From G963677325 sp963677325 (GTDB taxonomy: Bacteria > Bacteroidota > Bacteroidia > Bacteroidales > Prolixibacteraceae): 64,000 nucleotides of DNA. The position numbers were made by a program, and so were the translations under genes. Each line of letters starts with the position of its first letter. The stretch's first letter is position 1. The DNA lies in the NCBI GenBank assembly GCA_963677325.2, contig CAXXGM010000015.1, positions 23,485 to 87,484 on the forward strand. Direction: 5' to 3'. Of this stretch, positions 41,902-50,733 are shown in pieces. The notes under the pieces are model-generated. The model saw only the letters and a program-made list of their open reading frames with translations, searched no databases and had not been told where the DNA came from.

Positions 41902-42318
41902 GTGACTGTACTAAAGAGAATTAGAAAGGTTATTAACTGGCTTATCTTTAATGAATATGCCGAAAATGATGCTCAGGTAGCCTCAAAACTTGGTTATACA
42001 AAGTCGTCTTTTTCGCAGATTATAAAAGGAAAGGTTCCACTGTCGGAAAAATTTATCGATAAGCTTGCCAATGCAGATGAAAATATAAACAAAGTTTGGA
42101 TAAAAACAGGTGACGGATCCATGTTTTTCTCCGAAAATACGCCGTTTGTGGTGGAAGAGCCGATGAATCCATACTGTAAAGAGTGTTCAATAAAGCTTCA
42201 AAAAATCAAACTTCTGGAAGAGGCAAACATGGCTCTTCAGGATAATCTGAAGGATAAACAGCTGATCATTGATTTGTTAAAGGGAGAGAACGAAAAAAGG
42301 GAACAGTCCTGCGGGTAG
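41902..42318 (+). CDS. Phage repressor-type HTH protein (short form)
   Basis: The 138-residue product starts at GTG and has an XRE-like HTH: AENDAQVASKLGYTKSSFSQIIKG (res 21-44), then VWIKTGDGSMFF, typical of Bacteroidota phage CI-like regulators. It lacks the S24 peptidase domain and instead ends in a coiled coil with a YCKEC motif. It is the only sensible repressor candidate in the window and stands divergent from a Cro-like gene. Confidence 0.8.
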   Translation: MTVLKRIRKVINWLIFNEYAENDAQVASKLGYTKSSFSQIIKGKVPLSEKFIDKLANADENINKVWIKTGDGSMFFSENTPFVVEEPMNPYCKECSIKLQKIKLLEEANMALQDNLKDKQLIIDLLKGENEKREQSCG

Positions 42319-42492
42319 TGTACAGGAGGCGGAATGTAAAAGTACATATTTAACCTAATAAATTAAAGAGTATGACAAAAGGGATAATGGCCCAACTCAA
42401 TTGACCCAGACAGTGTTCAGTGTAAACCGAATGACCTACAAGGAGTGTTTAATTTATATATTCTAATAACAACTTAACTATTTTAACAATAA
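42319..42492. other. Gap between the repressor and the EVE-like gene
   Basis: No gene is seen. The sequence changes to a stretch with ATTGACCCAGACAGTG and GTAAACCGAATGACC that does not match the dispersed repeat families. The right prophage border or an old element end could lie here; nothing proves it. Confidence 0.35.
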
Positions 42493-43533
42493 ATGGAAAA
42501 CGATGTTTTACAATTAATAGATGAGATATTTAATGATTTCAAACCTATTCCTGAATCAAAAAAATATTGGTTAGTAAGAACGCAGGGTGGATCTTATTAT
42601 GAAAGCTTTTATCATCACAATTTTATTGCAATAGGACACGATCAAGTTAAAATTTCAGAAATTCAAAGGATTGCTAATGAATCAGGGAAAGATCAAAAGC
42701 TTATTCAAAGAAATATTCGAAACTATTGTAAGGATTTATTCAATAAAGATGATAGGCCAGGATTGATCGCTAACCAGATTTTTAAATTTGTTTATCAGGT
42801 CAGAAAGGGTGATACAGTAGTTATACCTTCCGAAAATTCGGACATTATAGCAATCGGAGTAGTTAATTCAACACCATTGCTGTCCATTTCTCCTTCTGAC
42901 GTTGTAAAGACAAATTGTCCTTATTTAAAGCGTAAATCTATAACATGGATCAAAACCATTAACAGATTCCGGCTAGATCCATTTTTTTATAAATTGTTTC
43001 AGGCCCATCAAGCGATTAACGATATAACTCCTTATTATGAGGTAATTGAACGGGTTATGGGTAACTTTTTCGTAAAAAATGATACGGCAAATCTTGTTCT
43101 AAACGTTGCCACTGATGAACCGATCAATGCAAAGAAGCTTTTCCAGGTAGGTCATTATTTACTGGATTATTGTCAGTCATTTTTTGAATATTACAATTTA
43201 CCGTTTAATGTTGATGATGTTGAAGTAAAAATTAACCTAAATTCACAAGGTAAAATTCAATTTAAAACCGTAAATTTAAGATCGATTTGGTTAATGGGAA
43301 TATTAGTTGTAGCTTTAAATGGCGGTGGTTTAAAGATAAATTACGGAGGATTTAATTTAGATTTAAGCTCTGACGGATTAATAAAAAAAGTTATAGATTA
43401 TCAGAACAATTATTACGACAGAGAAGTAAAAAATAAGATTTTAAATGGTATCGATTCACTTCATATTCAATCTCCAACTGATGTAGTAACGGTTCTTAAG
43501 CAGTTTTCAACAAATAAAGATTTACCCAAATGA
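42493..43533 (+). CDS. EVE-like-domain protein, candidate defence/immunity gene
   Basis: The 346-residue product begins with a region (about 24-190) resembling winged EVE-like domains of McrB/Mrr-type defence proteins: KKYWLVRTQGG..YYESF, NFIAIGHDQ, then RKGDTVVIP, IIAIGVVNS, and YLKRKSITWIK. Such domains bind modified bases or nucleic acid. The C-terminal part (200-346) has WLMGILVVALNGGG and an LDLSSDGLIKKV segment; I cannot name it. It is AT-rich compared with neighbours. It overlaps the next gene by 4 bp (ATGA). A nuclease active site is not seen. Confidence 0.6.
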   Translation: MENDVLQLIDEIFNDFKPIPESKKYWLVRTQGGSYYESFYHHNFIAIGHDQVKISEIQRIANESGKDQKLIQRNIRNYCKDLFNKDDRPGLIANQIFKFVYQVRKGDTVVIPSENSDIIAIGVVNSTPLLSISPSDVVKTNCPYLKRKSITWIKTINRFRLDPFFYKLFQAHQAINDITPYYEVIERVMGNFFVKNDTANLVLNVATDEPINAKKLFQVGHYLLDYCQSFFEYYNLPFNVDDVEVKINLNSQGKIQFKTVNLRSIWLMGILVVALNGGGLKINYGGFNLDLSSDGLIKKVIDYQNNYYDREVKNKILNGIDSLHIQSPTDVVTVLKQFSTNKDLPK

Positions 43534-43736
43534 ATGCAGTATTAAATATGATTTCTTTCATAGCGACTCTTATAGTAGCTGAAGGAATAATATATTTTGT
43601 AATGGATTTAATTTTAGGAAAAATTAAGCTCTTGAATAAAACTATAGCAATAAATGTCCAAATAAAACATGTAATATTTTATTCTACAGGTTTAATTCTG
43701 CTGTTCGTCTTTGCGAAATTTCATCGTCCATGGTGA
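43530..43736 (+). CDS. Small two-membrane-segment protein, candidate effector
   Basis: The 68-residue product has two hydrophobic segments, MISFIATLIVAEGIIYFVMDLIL and VIFYSTGLILLFVFA, joined by a basic loop. It overlaps the EVE-like gene by 4 bp. Two-membrane-segment proteins paired with sensor proteins are frequent effectors in anti-phage systems; here the pairing is inferred from the overlap. Confidence 0.6.
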   Translation: MNAVLNMISFIATLIVAEGIIYFVMDLILGKIKLLNKTIAINVQIKHVIFYSTGLILLFVFAKFHRPW

Positions 43737-43850
43737 AAAATTAGATTTTCCTTCCATTTGCTGCAAAATTTCACTTTTCATTAGCTATTTAAAATTCATT
43801 ATCAGTCGGATATGGGAAAAGCGATAAGTCGCGGTGAGGCTACACAAATA

Positions 43851-43886
43851 ATAAAGAAAAGGCTCCTTCAGGAGCCTTTTCTTTAT
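43851..43886. terminator. Bidirectional terminator at the prophage/chromosome border
   Basis: ATAAAGAAAAGGCTCC pairs with GGAGCCTTTTCTTTAT across a TTCA loop. A-run and T-run serve both directions. It separates the plus-strand immunity unit from the SGNH hydrolase gene. Confidence 0.85.
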
Positions 43887-43921
43887 ATTACTTATTATTG
43901 GATTTCAATGTTGGTCTGCTG

Positions 43922-44689
43922 CTATTTCCCAAAAACATATTTCATCCAGGCATCTGCTATCAATTTGGCGCCGGCAACCGAAGGATGAACACCATCTGGT
44001 GTCCAGTAGGTAGGAGGTGCAATTTTTACAGCTTTGGCAAAAATATCATGAGTTGGAATGAAAATGGCATCAAATTCATCAGCTAACTTTCGGGCTGCTT
44101 CACGATATTTATTGAATTCAGGAAACCAGGTCGCATCAACTGCCTTGGTGCCCAAAACAGCATACGGTTCTAAAATCACCAACTTCACCTCCGGAAGGGC
44201 TTCTTTGGTTCTCCTGAGCAGAGCTCTGAAATCCTTTTCGTAGATTTCGCTCGTTCCCTCATATTTCCCGTTATGCATATGCCAGAAATCATTGACCCCA
44301 ATCATAATACTTAAAAGGGAAGGTTTGATGTCGAGACAATCTTTCTGCCACCGGTCAGCTAACTGGAAAACCTTATTTCCGCTGATTCCCCGGTTGTATA
44401 CTTTCAGATTCTTTGCGGCAAAAGAGTTCAGAATGTCAGCTGCAGCCAGAAAGGCATAACCCCCGCCGAGGCTGTTCTGAATATTGGGCCCGTTGGCTTC
44501 CTTGTTTCGACCCGCATCGGTTATTGAATCACCCTGAAATAGAATCGTATCACCGGGATTCAGGAAGTTTTTGCCAATTTTAGGTGAGGAAGGAGTCGTG
44601 GTCTCATTTGCTGATAATATGGCAGGAATGGCGGCAAGCCCGGTTGCACCGGCCAGGGCGTTACGTAAAAAATTTCTTCGGTTTGACAT
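43922..44689 (-). CDS. SGNH/GDSL-type lipase/esterase, Tat-exported
   Basis: The 255-residue product has a twin-arginine signal (NRRNFLRN near the start, then an Ala-rich stretch to about 27). The SGNH motifs follow: FQGDSITDAG (block I, catalytic Ser), GVNDF (block III) and DGVHPS (block V, catalytic Asp/His). It would act outside the inner membrane on ester bonds, for instance in acetylated polysaccharides. Confidence 0.85.
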   Translation of the reverse strand: MSNRRNFLRNALAGATGLAAIPAILSANETTTPSSPKIGKNFLNPGDTILFQGDSITDAGRNKEANGPNIQNSLGGGYAFLAAADILNSFAAKNLKVYNRGISGNKVFQLADRWQKDCLDIKPSLLSIMIGVNDFWHMHNGKYEGTSEIYEKDFRALLRRTKEALPEVKLVILEPYAVLGTKAVDATWFPEFNKYREAARKLADEFDAIFIPTHDIFAKAVKIAPPTYWTPDGVHPSVAGAKLIADAWMKYVFGK

Positions 44690-44804
44690 CTTGTATAATC
44701 AGATTAGTGTTTCGGGCTAAAAATAATAATAATTTACTTCGGGTTAAACCGGATTCAATGGATGAGTGGTAAAGAAAAACCGGAACCCAAAAATGGATCG
44801 TCGA

Positions 44805-45041
44805 TTAACCGTTGTTCTTCATGAAATCATCGATAACCGGTTCGGCTCTTGCTAAATCCAATTCATTAATGTAGACATCAACGGCAGAAGGAACTCCGCC
44901 TACAAACCCGGCCATAAGCCCTGACTGATAATCATTCTGTGTCATTGCAGGGATCCCTGCCTGTTCCAATTCACCTTTCAGAAGCATGGCGGATACCTCG
45001 CTTCCGGTAAAAATCCTCATCAGTTCATCATTATCTTTCAT
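44805..45041 (-). CDS. DUF2007 protein
   Basis: The 78-residue product has the DUF2007 pattern: RIFTGSEVSAMLLKGELEQAGI and VDVYINELDLARAEPVI. These small proteins are called putative signal-transducing in databases; real function unknown. Confidence 0.75.
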   Translation of the reverse strand: MKDNDELMRIFTGSEVSAMLLKGELEQAGIPAMTQNDYQSGLMAGFVGGVPSAVDVYINELDLARAEPVIDDFMKNNG

Positions 45042-45134
45042 TGGACTTTTATTTAAGAATTACAAGAAATGAATCAAATATAATATTTTATTAGATTAAA
45101 AGAAAATGGTAACTTTATAAAAATTGGATTTATT

Positions 45135-45809
45135 ATGGAAAAGATCAGGGTCATTATTATGGGCGCTACAGGAATGGTGGGAGAGGGCGTTTTACATGAA
45201 TGTCTTTCTCATCCGGATGTGGAATCAATATTGATTCTGACACGAAGACCCTCTGGATATACTCATCCTAAACTTACTGAAATAATTCACCGGGATTTTT
45301 ATGATCTCTCCCCCGTAGAATCTCAACTTTCCGGCTATAACGCATGCTTCTTTTGTCTCGGGGTTTCTTCTCTGGGCATGAAGAAGCATGAATATACAAG
45401 GATAACTTATGATCTGACCATGCATGTGGCACTCACTCTCAGTAGATTAAATAGCCAGATGGTCTTTTGCTATATTTCAGGGGCAGGCACAGACAGCAGT
45501 GAAAAAGGGAAGTTAATGTGGGCCCGGGTAAAAGGAAAGACAGAAAATGAGCTGATGAAACTGCCTTTCAAGGCAGTCTATGCTTTCAGGCCCGCTTTCC
45601 TTTTGACCACCAAAGGATTAAAAAATACATTGCCTTATTATAAATACGTCAGCTGGCTTTATCCTATCCTGAAGCCTGTCTTCCCCAACTACCTTGGCAC
45701 TCTTCACGAATTGGGACTGGCCATGATCAACAGCGCAAAATACGGCTATCCCCGAAAAATCCTTGAATTAAAAGATATCAGAAAATTAGCCCTGGAGAAA
45801 GTGGATTGA
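45135..45809 (+). CDS. Atypical short-chain dehydrogenase/NAD(P)-binding protein
   Basis: The 224-residue product has a Rossmann nucleotide-binding motif IIMGATGMVGEGV near the start and the line VFCYISGAGTDSSEKG later. It resembles atypical SDRs of the HTATIP2/YwnB kind. Length is normal. The substrate is unknown. Confidence 0.75.
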   Translation: MEKIRVIIMGATGMVGEGVLHECLSHPDVESILILTRRPSGYTHPKLTEIIHRDFYDLSPVESQLSGYNACFFCLGVSSLGMKKHEYTRITYDLTMHVALTLSRLNSQMVFCYISGAGTDSSEKGKLMWARVKGKTENELMKLPFKAVYAFRPAFLLTTKGLKNTLPYYKYVSWLYPILKPVFPNYLGTLHELGLAMINSAKYGYPRKILELKDIRKLALEKVD

Positions 45810-46013
45810 CATTAAATTCCTGTTGTCATCTATACAGCTTGCTCGTATCTCCTTCGTATCATGTCCGTATGTAGACAAAGGAAGTACGAAAAATAGATGG
45901 ATAAACTGCGGGAAAAGAGCAATTAAAATAATAAGTTGTTAAAGTGTCCTGTATTTTAAGAAAAAACTTAAAACTAAGCAATATATTCATTGATTAGGAA
46001 CAAGCTTATAATC

Positions 46014-46040
46014 TTGACTTTCAAAAAAAATATACCTTTG
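46014..46040 (+). promoter_or_regulatory. Bacteroidota-type promoter for the YfhO-like gene
   Basis: TTG at 46014 and TACCTTTG at 46033-46040 are 16 bp apart, close to the TTTG/TAnnTTTG rule, 23 bp before the start codon. Confidence 0.7.
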
Positions 46041-46063
46041 TATTATTTTTAAAAAGTAATCTT

Positions 46064-48532
46064 ATGATCAGGATCAAAGGAAGGAATCTATTACCTCATG
46101 TTGCTGCTATACTGATTTTTCTTATTTTATCGGTTATCTATTTTTCCCCGGTAATGGATGGAAAGCAGCTTAATCAGCATGATACCAACACGGCTAACGG
46201 AGCTTCAAAAGAAATCTTGGATTACAACAAAACCCATGACGATCTGGCTTTATGGACCAACTCCATGTTTGGCGGAATGCCTTCTTACCTGATCGGATTA
46301 CCTACGAAAACCGCTCTTACCTCTGTTTTTTCACTGACCAATTTATACAACTGGCGGCCCGTAAGTTTTACATTCCTTTATTTCCTCGGATTTTACATTG
46401 CCTTGCTGCTCTTTGGCGTCAATCCATGGATTGCTATTATCGGGGCCCTTGCTTTTGGATTTTCTTCCTATAATTTCATCATCATTGCGGCAGGTCACAA
46501 CTCCAAGGCCATTGCGATCGGTTATATGGCTCCGCTTATTGCAGGTATTTTTTATGCTCTGAGGAAGAATATGTTGGTTGGAGGGGCCGTCTTTTCGATA
46601 TTTCTTGCTCTGCAGATTTATGTCAACCATCTGCAGATTACCTATTATACCCTGCTTATTGTACTTGTACTTATCGCAACCGAATTGTATTATGCGGTAA
46701 AGGAGAAAGGAGTACCTGAATTTATGAAAAGAATAGGTATTCTTGCGCTATTTGCTATTCTCGCAATAGCATCCAACACCTCCAGGTTGTGGACGACTTA
46801 TGAATATGGAAAATATTCCATCAGGGGTAAATCAGAAATTACAGCCGGCCTGGACAACAAAACCTCTGGTCTGGATAAGGATTACGCTACCGCATGGAGT
46901 TACGGCATCGATGAGACCCTGACTTTACTGATTCCGGATTTCAGAGGCGGATCTTCCATGAGCGGCCTGAATGAAAACTCTGAAAGTGCCAAGGTCCTTG
47001 CTCAAAACGGAATTCCTAATGCCAATCAGGTAGTCAGTCAGCTTGCTTACTGGGGTGATCAGCCTTTTACCTCAGGGCCGGTTTATGTGGGCGCTATAAT
47101 CTGTTTCTTGTTTGTCCTGGGTTTATTCCTTATAAAAGGTCCTGTTAAAAAATGGATTATAATCGCCACTGTGCTTTCGGTTGTCCTTGCATGGGGTCAT
47201 AACATGATGACAGTTACCAATCTTTTCCTCGATTATTTCCCGGGATACAATAAATTCAGAACGGTATCCATGATTCTGGTCATTGCCTCTTTTACCATGC
47301 CTCTGCTGGCAATCCTTACAGTTCAAAGGATTATTGAAGGAGGGATTGATAGAAAAGAATGGAAGAAAGCTCTTCTGTGGAGTACGGGTCTTACGGCGGG
47401 ATTATCCTTAATCTTTGCTCTGCTGCCCGGAATAGCAGGTTCCTTTATGTCTGCCACAGGTGATGCACAACTTCCGGAATGGTTAAAATCTGCATTGGTG
47501 AACGATCGGAAAAGTCTGCTCAGAATGGATGCCTTCCGTTCGGCTGTATTTATCCTCCTTGCTGCTTCGGTATTCTGGATGTATGTCGAAAAGAAGCTGA
47601 AATTGAATTCTTCCTTGCTGATTCTCGGAGCTTTAATCCTGCTTGATTTGTGGTCTGTTGATAAACGGTATTTGAATAACGATAATTTTGTAGATGAACG
47701 CGAAGCAAAAGTCCCTTACAAAGCTACTGTGGCTGATCAGGATATATTAAAGGATAAAGACCCTGATTACCGCGTTTTAAACATTGCAGTCAGTACATTT
47801 AATGATGCAAGTACTTCCTGTTATCATAAATCCATAGGTGGTTACCATGGAGCTAAGATGCGCCGCTACCAGGAGTTGATCGATAATTATTTGAATAAAG
47901 AAATTCAAATAATTACCCAAAAATTACCTAAGGTACATTCTGTGGCAGGAGTTGATTCTATATTCCAGGGATTAACAGCCCTAAATATCCTGAATACCAG
48001 ATACCTGATTTATAATCCTAATGCGGTACCAGCCCAAAACAGTCATGCGCTCGGAAGTGTTTGGCTTGTTAATGGTTACAAACAGGCCGATCATGCAGAT
48101 CAGGAAATTGCTCTTCTCGGACAGATCGATCCCCGTAAGGAGATCGTGGTTAATAAGAAATTTGCTGATAACGTCACCGGATTGTCTTTGGCAAAAGATA
48201 CTCTGGCCAAAATTTCCCTTACAAATTATTCACCCAATAAAATGGAGTACAGCTACAAGGGATCGGGGAACGGATTGGCCGTTTTCTCTGAAATCTATTA
48301 TCCGAAAGGCTGGAACGCTTATGTGGATGGGAAACTGACTCCTCATTTCCAGGCTGATTATGTACTTCGGGCCATGGTTGTCCCTGCCGGTGAACATAAA
48401 ATTGAATTCCGGTTTGAACCAAAATCTTTTATTTTAGGAAGCACTATTTCCAAGGGGAGTTCATTGATTTTATTACTTTTGCTCATGGGAATCCTGGTGA
48501 AGGAAGTATTTTTGATTAAAAAAGATATTTAG
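46064..48532 (+). CDS. YfhO-family membrane protein
   Basis: The 822-residue product has a long N-terminal set of hydrophobic segments (VAAILIFLILSVIYFS, FTFLYFLGFYIALLLFGV, and onward, about twelve in total) and a C-terminal soluble part that begins near residue 540 (TVADQDILKDKDPDYRVLN). This is the YfhO layout (GT-C-like fold); related proteins help glycosylate lipoteichoic acid in Firmicutes. A role in glycolipid or polysaccharide glycosylation is likely but not shown. Next to ftsX. Confidence 0.8.
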   Translation: MIRIKGRNLLPHVAAILIFLILSVIYFSPVMDGKQLNQHDTNTANGASKEILDYNKTHDDLALWTNSMFGGMPSYLIGLPTKTALTSVFSLTNLYNWRPVSFTFLYFLGFYIALLLFGVNPWIAIIGALAFGFSSYNFIIIAAGHNSKAIAIGYMAPLIAGIFYALRKNMLVGGAVFSIFLALQIYVNHLQITYYTLLIVLVLIATELYYAVKEKGVPEFMKRIGILALFAILAIASNTSRLWTTYEYGKYSIRGKSEITAGLDNKTSGLDKDYATAWSYGIDETLTLLIPDFRGGSSMSGLNENSESAKVLAQNGIPNANQVVSQLAYWGDQPFTSGPVYVGAIICFLFVLGLFLIKGPVKKWIIIATVLSVVLAWGHNMMTVTNLFLDYFPGYNKFRTVSMILVIASFTMPLLAILTVQRIIEGGIDRKEWKKALLWSTGLTAGLSLIFALLPGIAGSFMSATGDAQLPEWLKSALVNDRKSLLRMDAFRSAVFILLAASVFWMYVEKKLKLNSSLLILGALILLDLWSVDKRYLNNDNFVDEREAKVPYKATVADQDILKDKDPDYRVLNIAVSTFNDASTSCYHKSIGGYHGAKMRRYQELIDNYLNKEIQIITQKLPKVHSVAGVDSIFQGLTALNILNTRYLIYNPNAVPAQNSHALGSVWLVNGYKQADHADQEIALLGQIDPRKEIVVNKKFADNVTGLSLAKDTLAKISLTNYSPNKMEYSYKGSGNGLAVFSEIYYPKGWNAYVDGKLTPHFQADYVLRAMVVPAGEHKIEFRFEPKSFILGSTISKGSSLILLLLLMGILVKEVFLIKKDI

Positions 48533-48558
48533 ATTTCCGTTTTAGAACAAGATCGATT

Positions 48559-49437
48559 ATGTCAAAAGGTAAACCCCGGCAACTCAAAAAAAGTCTGTTT
48601 AGTTCGTATTTTACTACGACTTTAAGTATCTCCATGATACTTTTCCTGTTTGGGTTAATGGGATTATTACTCATTAATGCCCGTAAGCTTTCCGATTACG
48701 TGATGGAAAATATCGGGGTTACCCTTATTTTAAAAGATGGAGCCCGGGAGGTGGATGTTGCAAAATTACAGAAACAGCTTGAGATCACACCTTTTATAAA
48801 ATCCACGCAGTATGTTGATAAAGGAACAGCTGCGGTTGATTTGAAAACAGAACTGGGAGAAGATTTTATAAACTTTCTTGGATATAATCCATTACTCTCA
48901 ACGATCGATGTAAAGGTATTTGCAAATTACGCCAATCCTGACAGTCTTGCCAGGATTGAGAAGCAATTCATGACATATCCCGAGGTTCAGGAGGTTTATT
49001 ATCAAAGGGATCTTGTCAAACAACTTCATGCTAATGTGGGAAAAATCAGCGTGATTCTGCTTGCACTTTGCCTGCTGATGTTTCTGATTTTTACCGCTCT
49101 TATAAACAATATGATCAGATTATCGATTTATTCCAAAAGGTTTCTGATCAATACCATGCAGTTGGTGGGGGCTACCAGGTCGTTTATTCGGAAACCTTTC
49201 ATGATAAAAGGAGTTTTATATGGGATATATGGCGCAATAATTGCCTGTTTTATGTTTCTTGCAATTTTTGTATCTTACCAAAAGGAATTGCAGCTCTTTG
49301 TGGATTTTCAGAATCCCGATTCCATTGCCTATTTGGCGGGAGGATTGTTTGTGCTTGGAATATTTATTTCTGGAACAGCTACTTTTTTTGCAGTAAATAA
49401 ATTTTTACGGTTGAAGTTTGATCAGCTGTTTTATTGA
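48559..49437 (+). CDS. ftsX: Cell division ABC transporter permease FtsX
   Basis: The 292-residue product has the FtsX layout: one N-terminal membrane segment (SISMILFLFGLMGLLLIN), a periplasmic extracellular domain of about 120 residues, and three further segments near 168-290. It works with FtsE to activate peptidoglycan hydrolases at the septum. FtsE is not in this window, as is often the case in Bacteroidota. The gene lies 26 bp after the YfhO-like gene. Confidence 0.9.
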   Translation: MSKGKPRQLKKSLFSSYFTTTLSISMILFLFGLMGLLLINARKLSDYVMENIGVTLILKDGAREVDVAKLQKQLEITPFIKSTQYVDKGTAAVDLKTELGEDFINFLGYNPLLSTIDVKVFANYANPDSLARIEKQFMTYPEVQEVYYQRDLVKQLHANVGKISVILLALCLLMFLIFTALINNMIRLSIYSKRFLINTMQLVGATRSFIRKPFMIKGVLYGIYGAIIACFMFLAIFVSYQKELQLFVDFQNPDSIAYLAGGLFVLGIFISGTATFFAVNKFLRLKFDQLFY

Positions 49438-49470
49438 TATATCTTTGTGAATTAATATAAAATCATTTGC

Positions 49471-49725
49471 ATGGCCAGGAACACTGAAAATACCGAAGAA
49501 AAAGAGTTTGCACTCGGGAAGGAAAATCTGAAGCTTTTAGCCATCGGTTTCCTGATTATTGTGTTTGGATTTATTTTAATGACCGGAGGTAAATCTTCTG
49601 ACCCGAATGTGTTTAGCATGGAGATTTTCAGCTTCCGAAGAGTCACGCTTGCGACGATTATAGTCCTTTTAGGATTTATTTTCGAAATTTATGCCATTAT
49701 GAAAATACCTAAATCCGGAAAATGA
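49471..49725 (+). CDS. DUF3098 membrane protein
   Basis: The 84-residue product has two hydrophobic segments (LLAIGFLIIVFGFILM and LATIIVLLGFIFEIYAIM) and the typical GGKSSDPNVF loop. DUF3098 genes commonly follow ftsX in Bacteroidota. Function unknown. Confidence 0.85.
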   Translation: MARNTENTEEKEFALGKENLKLLAIGFLIIVFGFILMTGGKSSDPNVFSMEIFSFRRVTLATIIVLLGFIFEIYAIMKIPKSGK

Positions 49726-49939
49726 TTCAACCCTGAATCATAGGATAGCCGGTGATCTTCCGTAAAAAGATTTTAAAAAATTAATTAAAAATATTCGGTT
49801 TTAGATTTAAATGATTTTTTAGTTAAATTACCGGTATCAATCTTTTCGGTAGATGGGATTCATTTTAGATCATTTTTTGTTCCGACCGATGTATAGAAAT
49901 GAGCCGGATTATAGTTTTTAGAAAAATAAATATTAATTA

Positions 49940-50716
49940 ATGTTAAAAGAAGAACAAATTTCAAGTTCTGATATTATTTTAATACAAAAAGAAATTCAAA
50001 CGTTTGATTTTCAAAAAGGGGAAGTATTGGTTTTTGATAAACCGCTTGACTGGACCTCTTTTGATGTGGTACAGAAGGTTCGTAATTTAATTTGCAGGAA
50101 ATTAAAAATAAAAAAAATAAAAGTCGGTCATGCCGGTACTCTTGATCCAAAAGCTACAGGAGTCTTGATTTTATGTACAGGCAAAGCTACCGGGAGGATT
50201 GAACAATATCAGGCTGAGGAGAAGGAGTATATCGCCACACTGAAAATAGGTGCTACCACTCCGACTTTTGATCTTGAAAGTGAGGAAGATCAGAAATATG
50301 AGATATCCCACATTACGGAGCAGGTTTTGAAAGATACACTTAAAAAGTTCACCGGTACTATTCAGCAGGTTCCACCTGTCTTTTCTGCAGTTCAGGTGGA
50401 TGGAAAGAGAGCTTATAATCTTGCACGGAAAGGTGTTTCAGTTGAACTTAAAGCTAAAGAGCTTCTGATAAGTGAAATTGAGTTGCTGGAATTTACCGGA
50501 TCTGAAGCGAAGATCAGAATCGTTTGCAGTAAAGGAACCTATATCAGAGCACTGGCACGAGATATCGGGAAAGCTCTTGAAAGCGGGGCCTATCTTACGG
50601 GTTTACGCCGTACACGGGTAGGTAGTGTACGGGTTGAACAGGCATTGAATGTTAATGAATGGATGTTTTCAACCACATCGAAAGAATCGCCTGCATTAGA
50701 GAACTATTATAGTTAA
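49940..50716 (+). CDS. truB: tRNA pseudouridine-55 synthase
   Basis: The 258-residue product has the TruB motif KVGHAGTLDPKATGVL with catalytic Asp69, and later GTYIRALARDIG. It makes pseudouridine 55 in the T-arm of tRNAs. It lies 214 bp after the DUF3098 gene, where an uppP gene is usually found in this phylum; none is present. The queA gene follows after 17 bp. Confidence 0.95.
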   Translation: MLKEEQISSSDIILIQKEIQTFDFQKGEVLVFDKPLDWTSFDVVQKVRNLICRKLKIKKIKVGHAGTLDPKATGVLILCTGKATGRIEQYQAEEKEYIATLKIGATTPTFDLESEEDQKYEISHITEQVLKDTLKKFTGTIQQVPPVFSAVQVDGKRAYNLARKGVSVELKAKELLISEIELLEFTGSEAKIRIVCSKGTYIRALARDIGKALESGAYLTGLRRTRVGSVRVEQALNVNEWMFSTTSKESPALENYYS

Positions 50717-50733
50717 AATATTTATTTATCACC

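Noticed and set aside
42319..43850. Phage attachment site
   Set aside because: No tRNA gene is seen and the left prophage end is outside the window, so a direct repeat cannot be tested.
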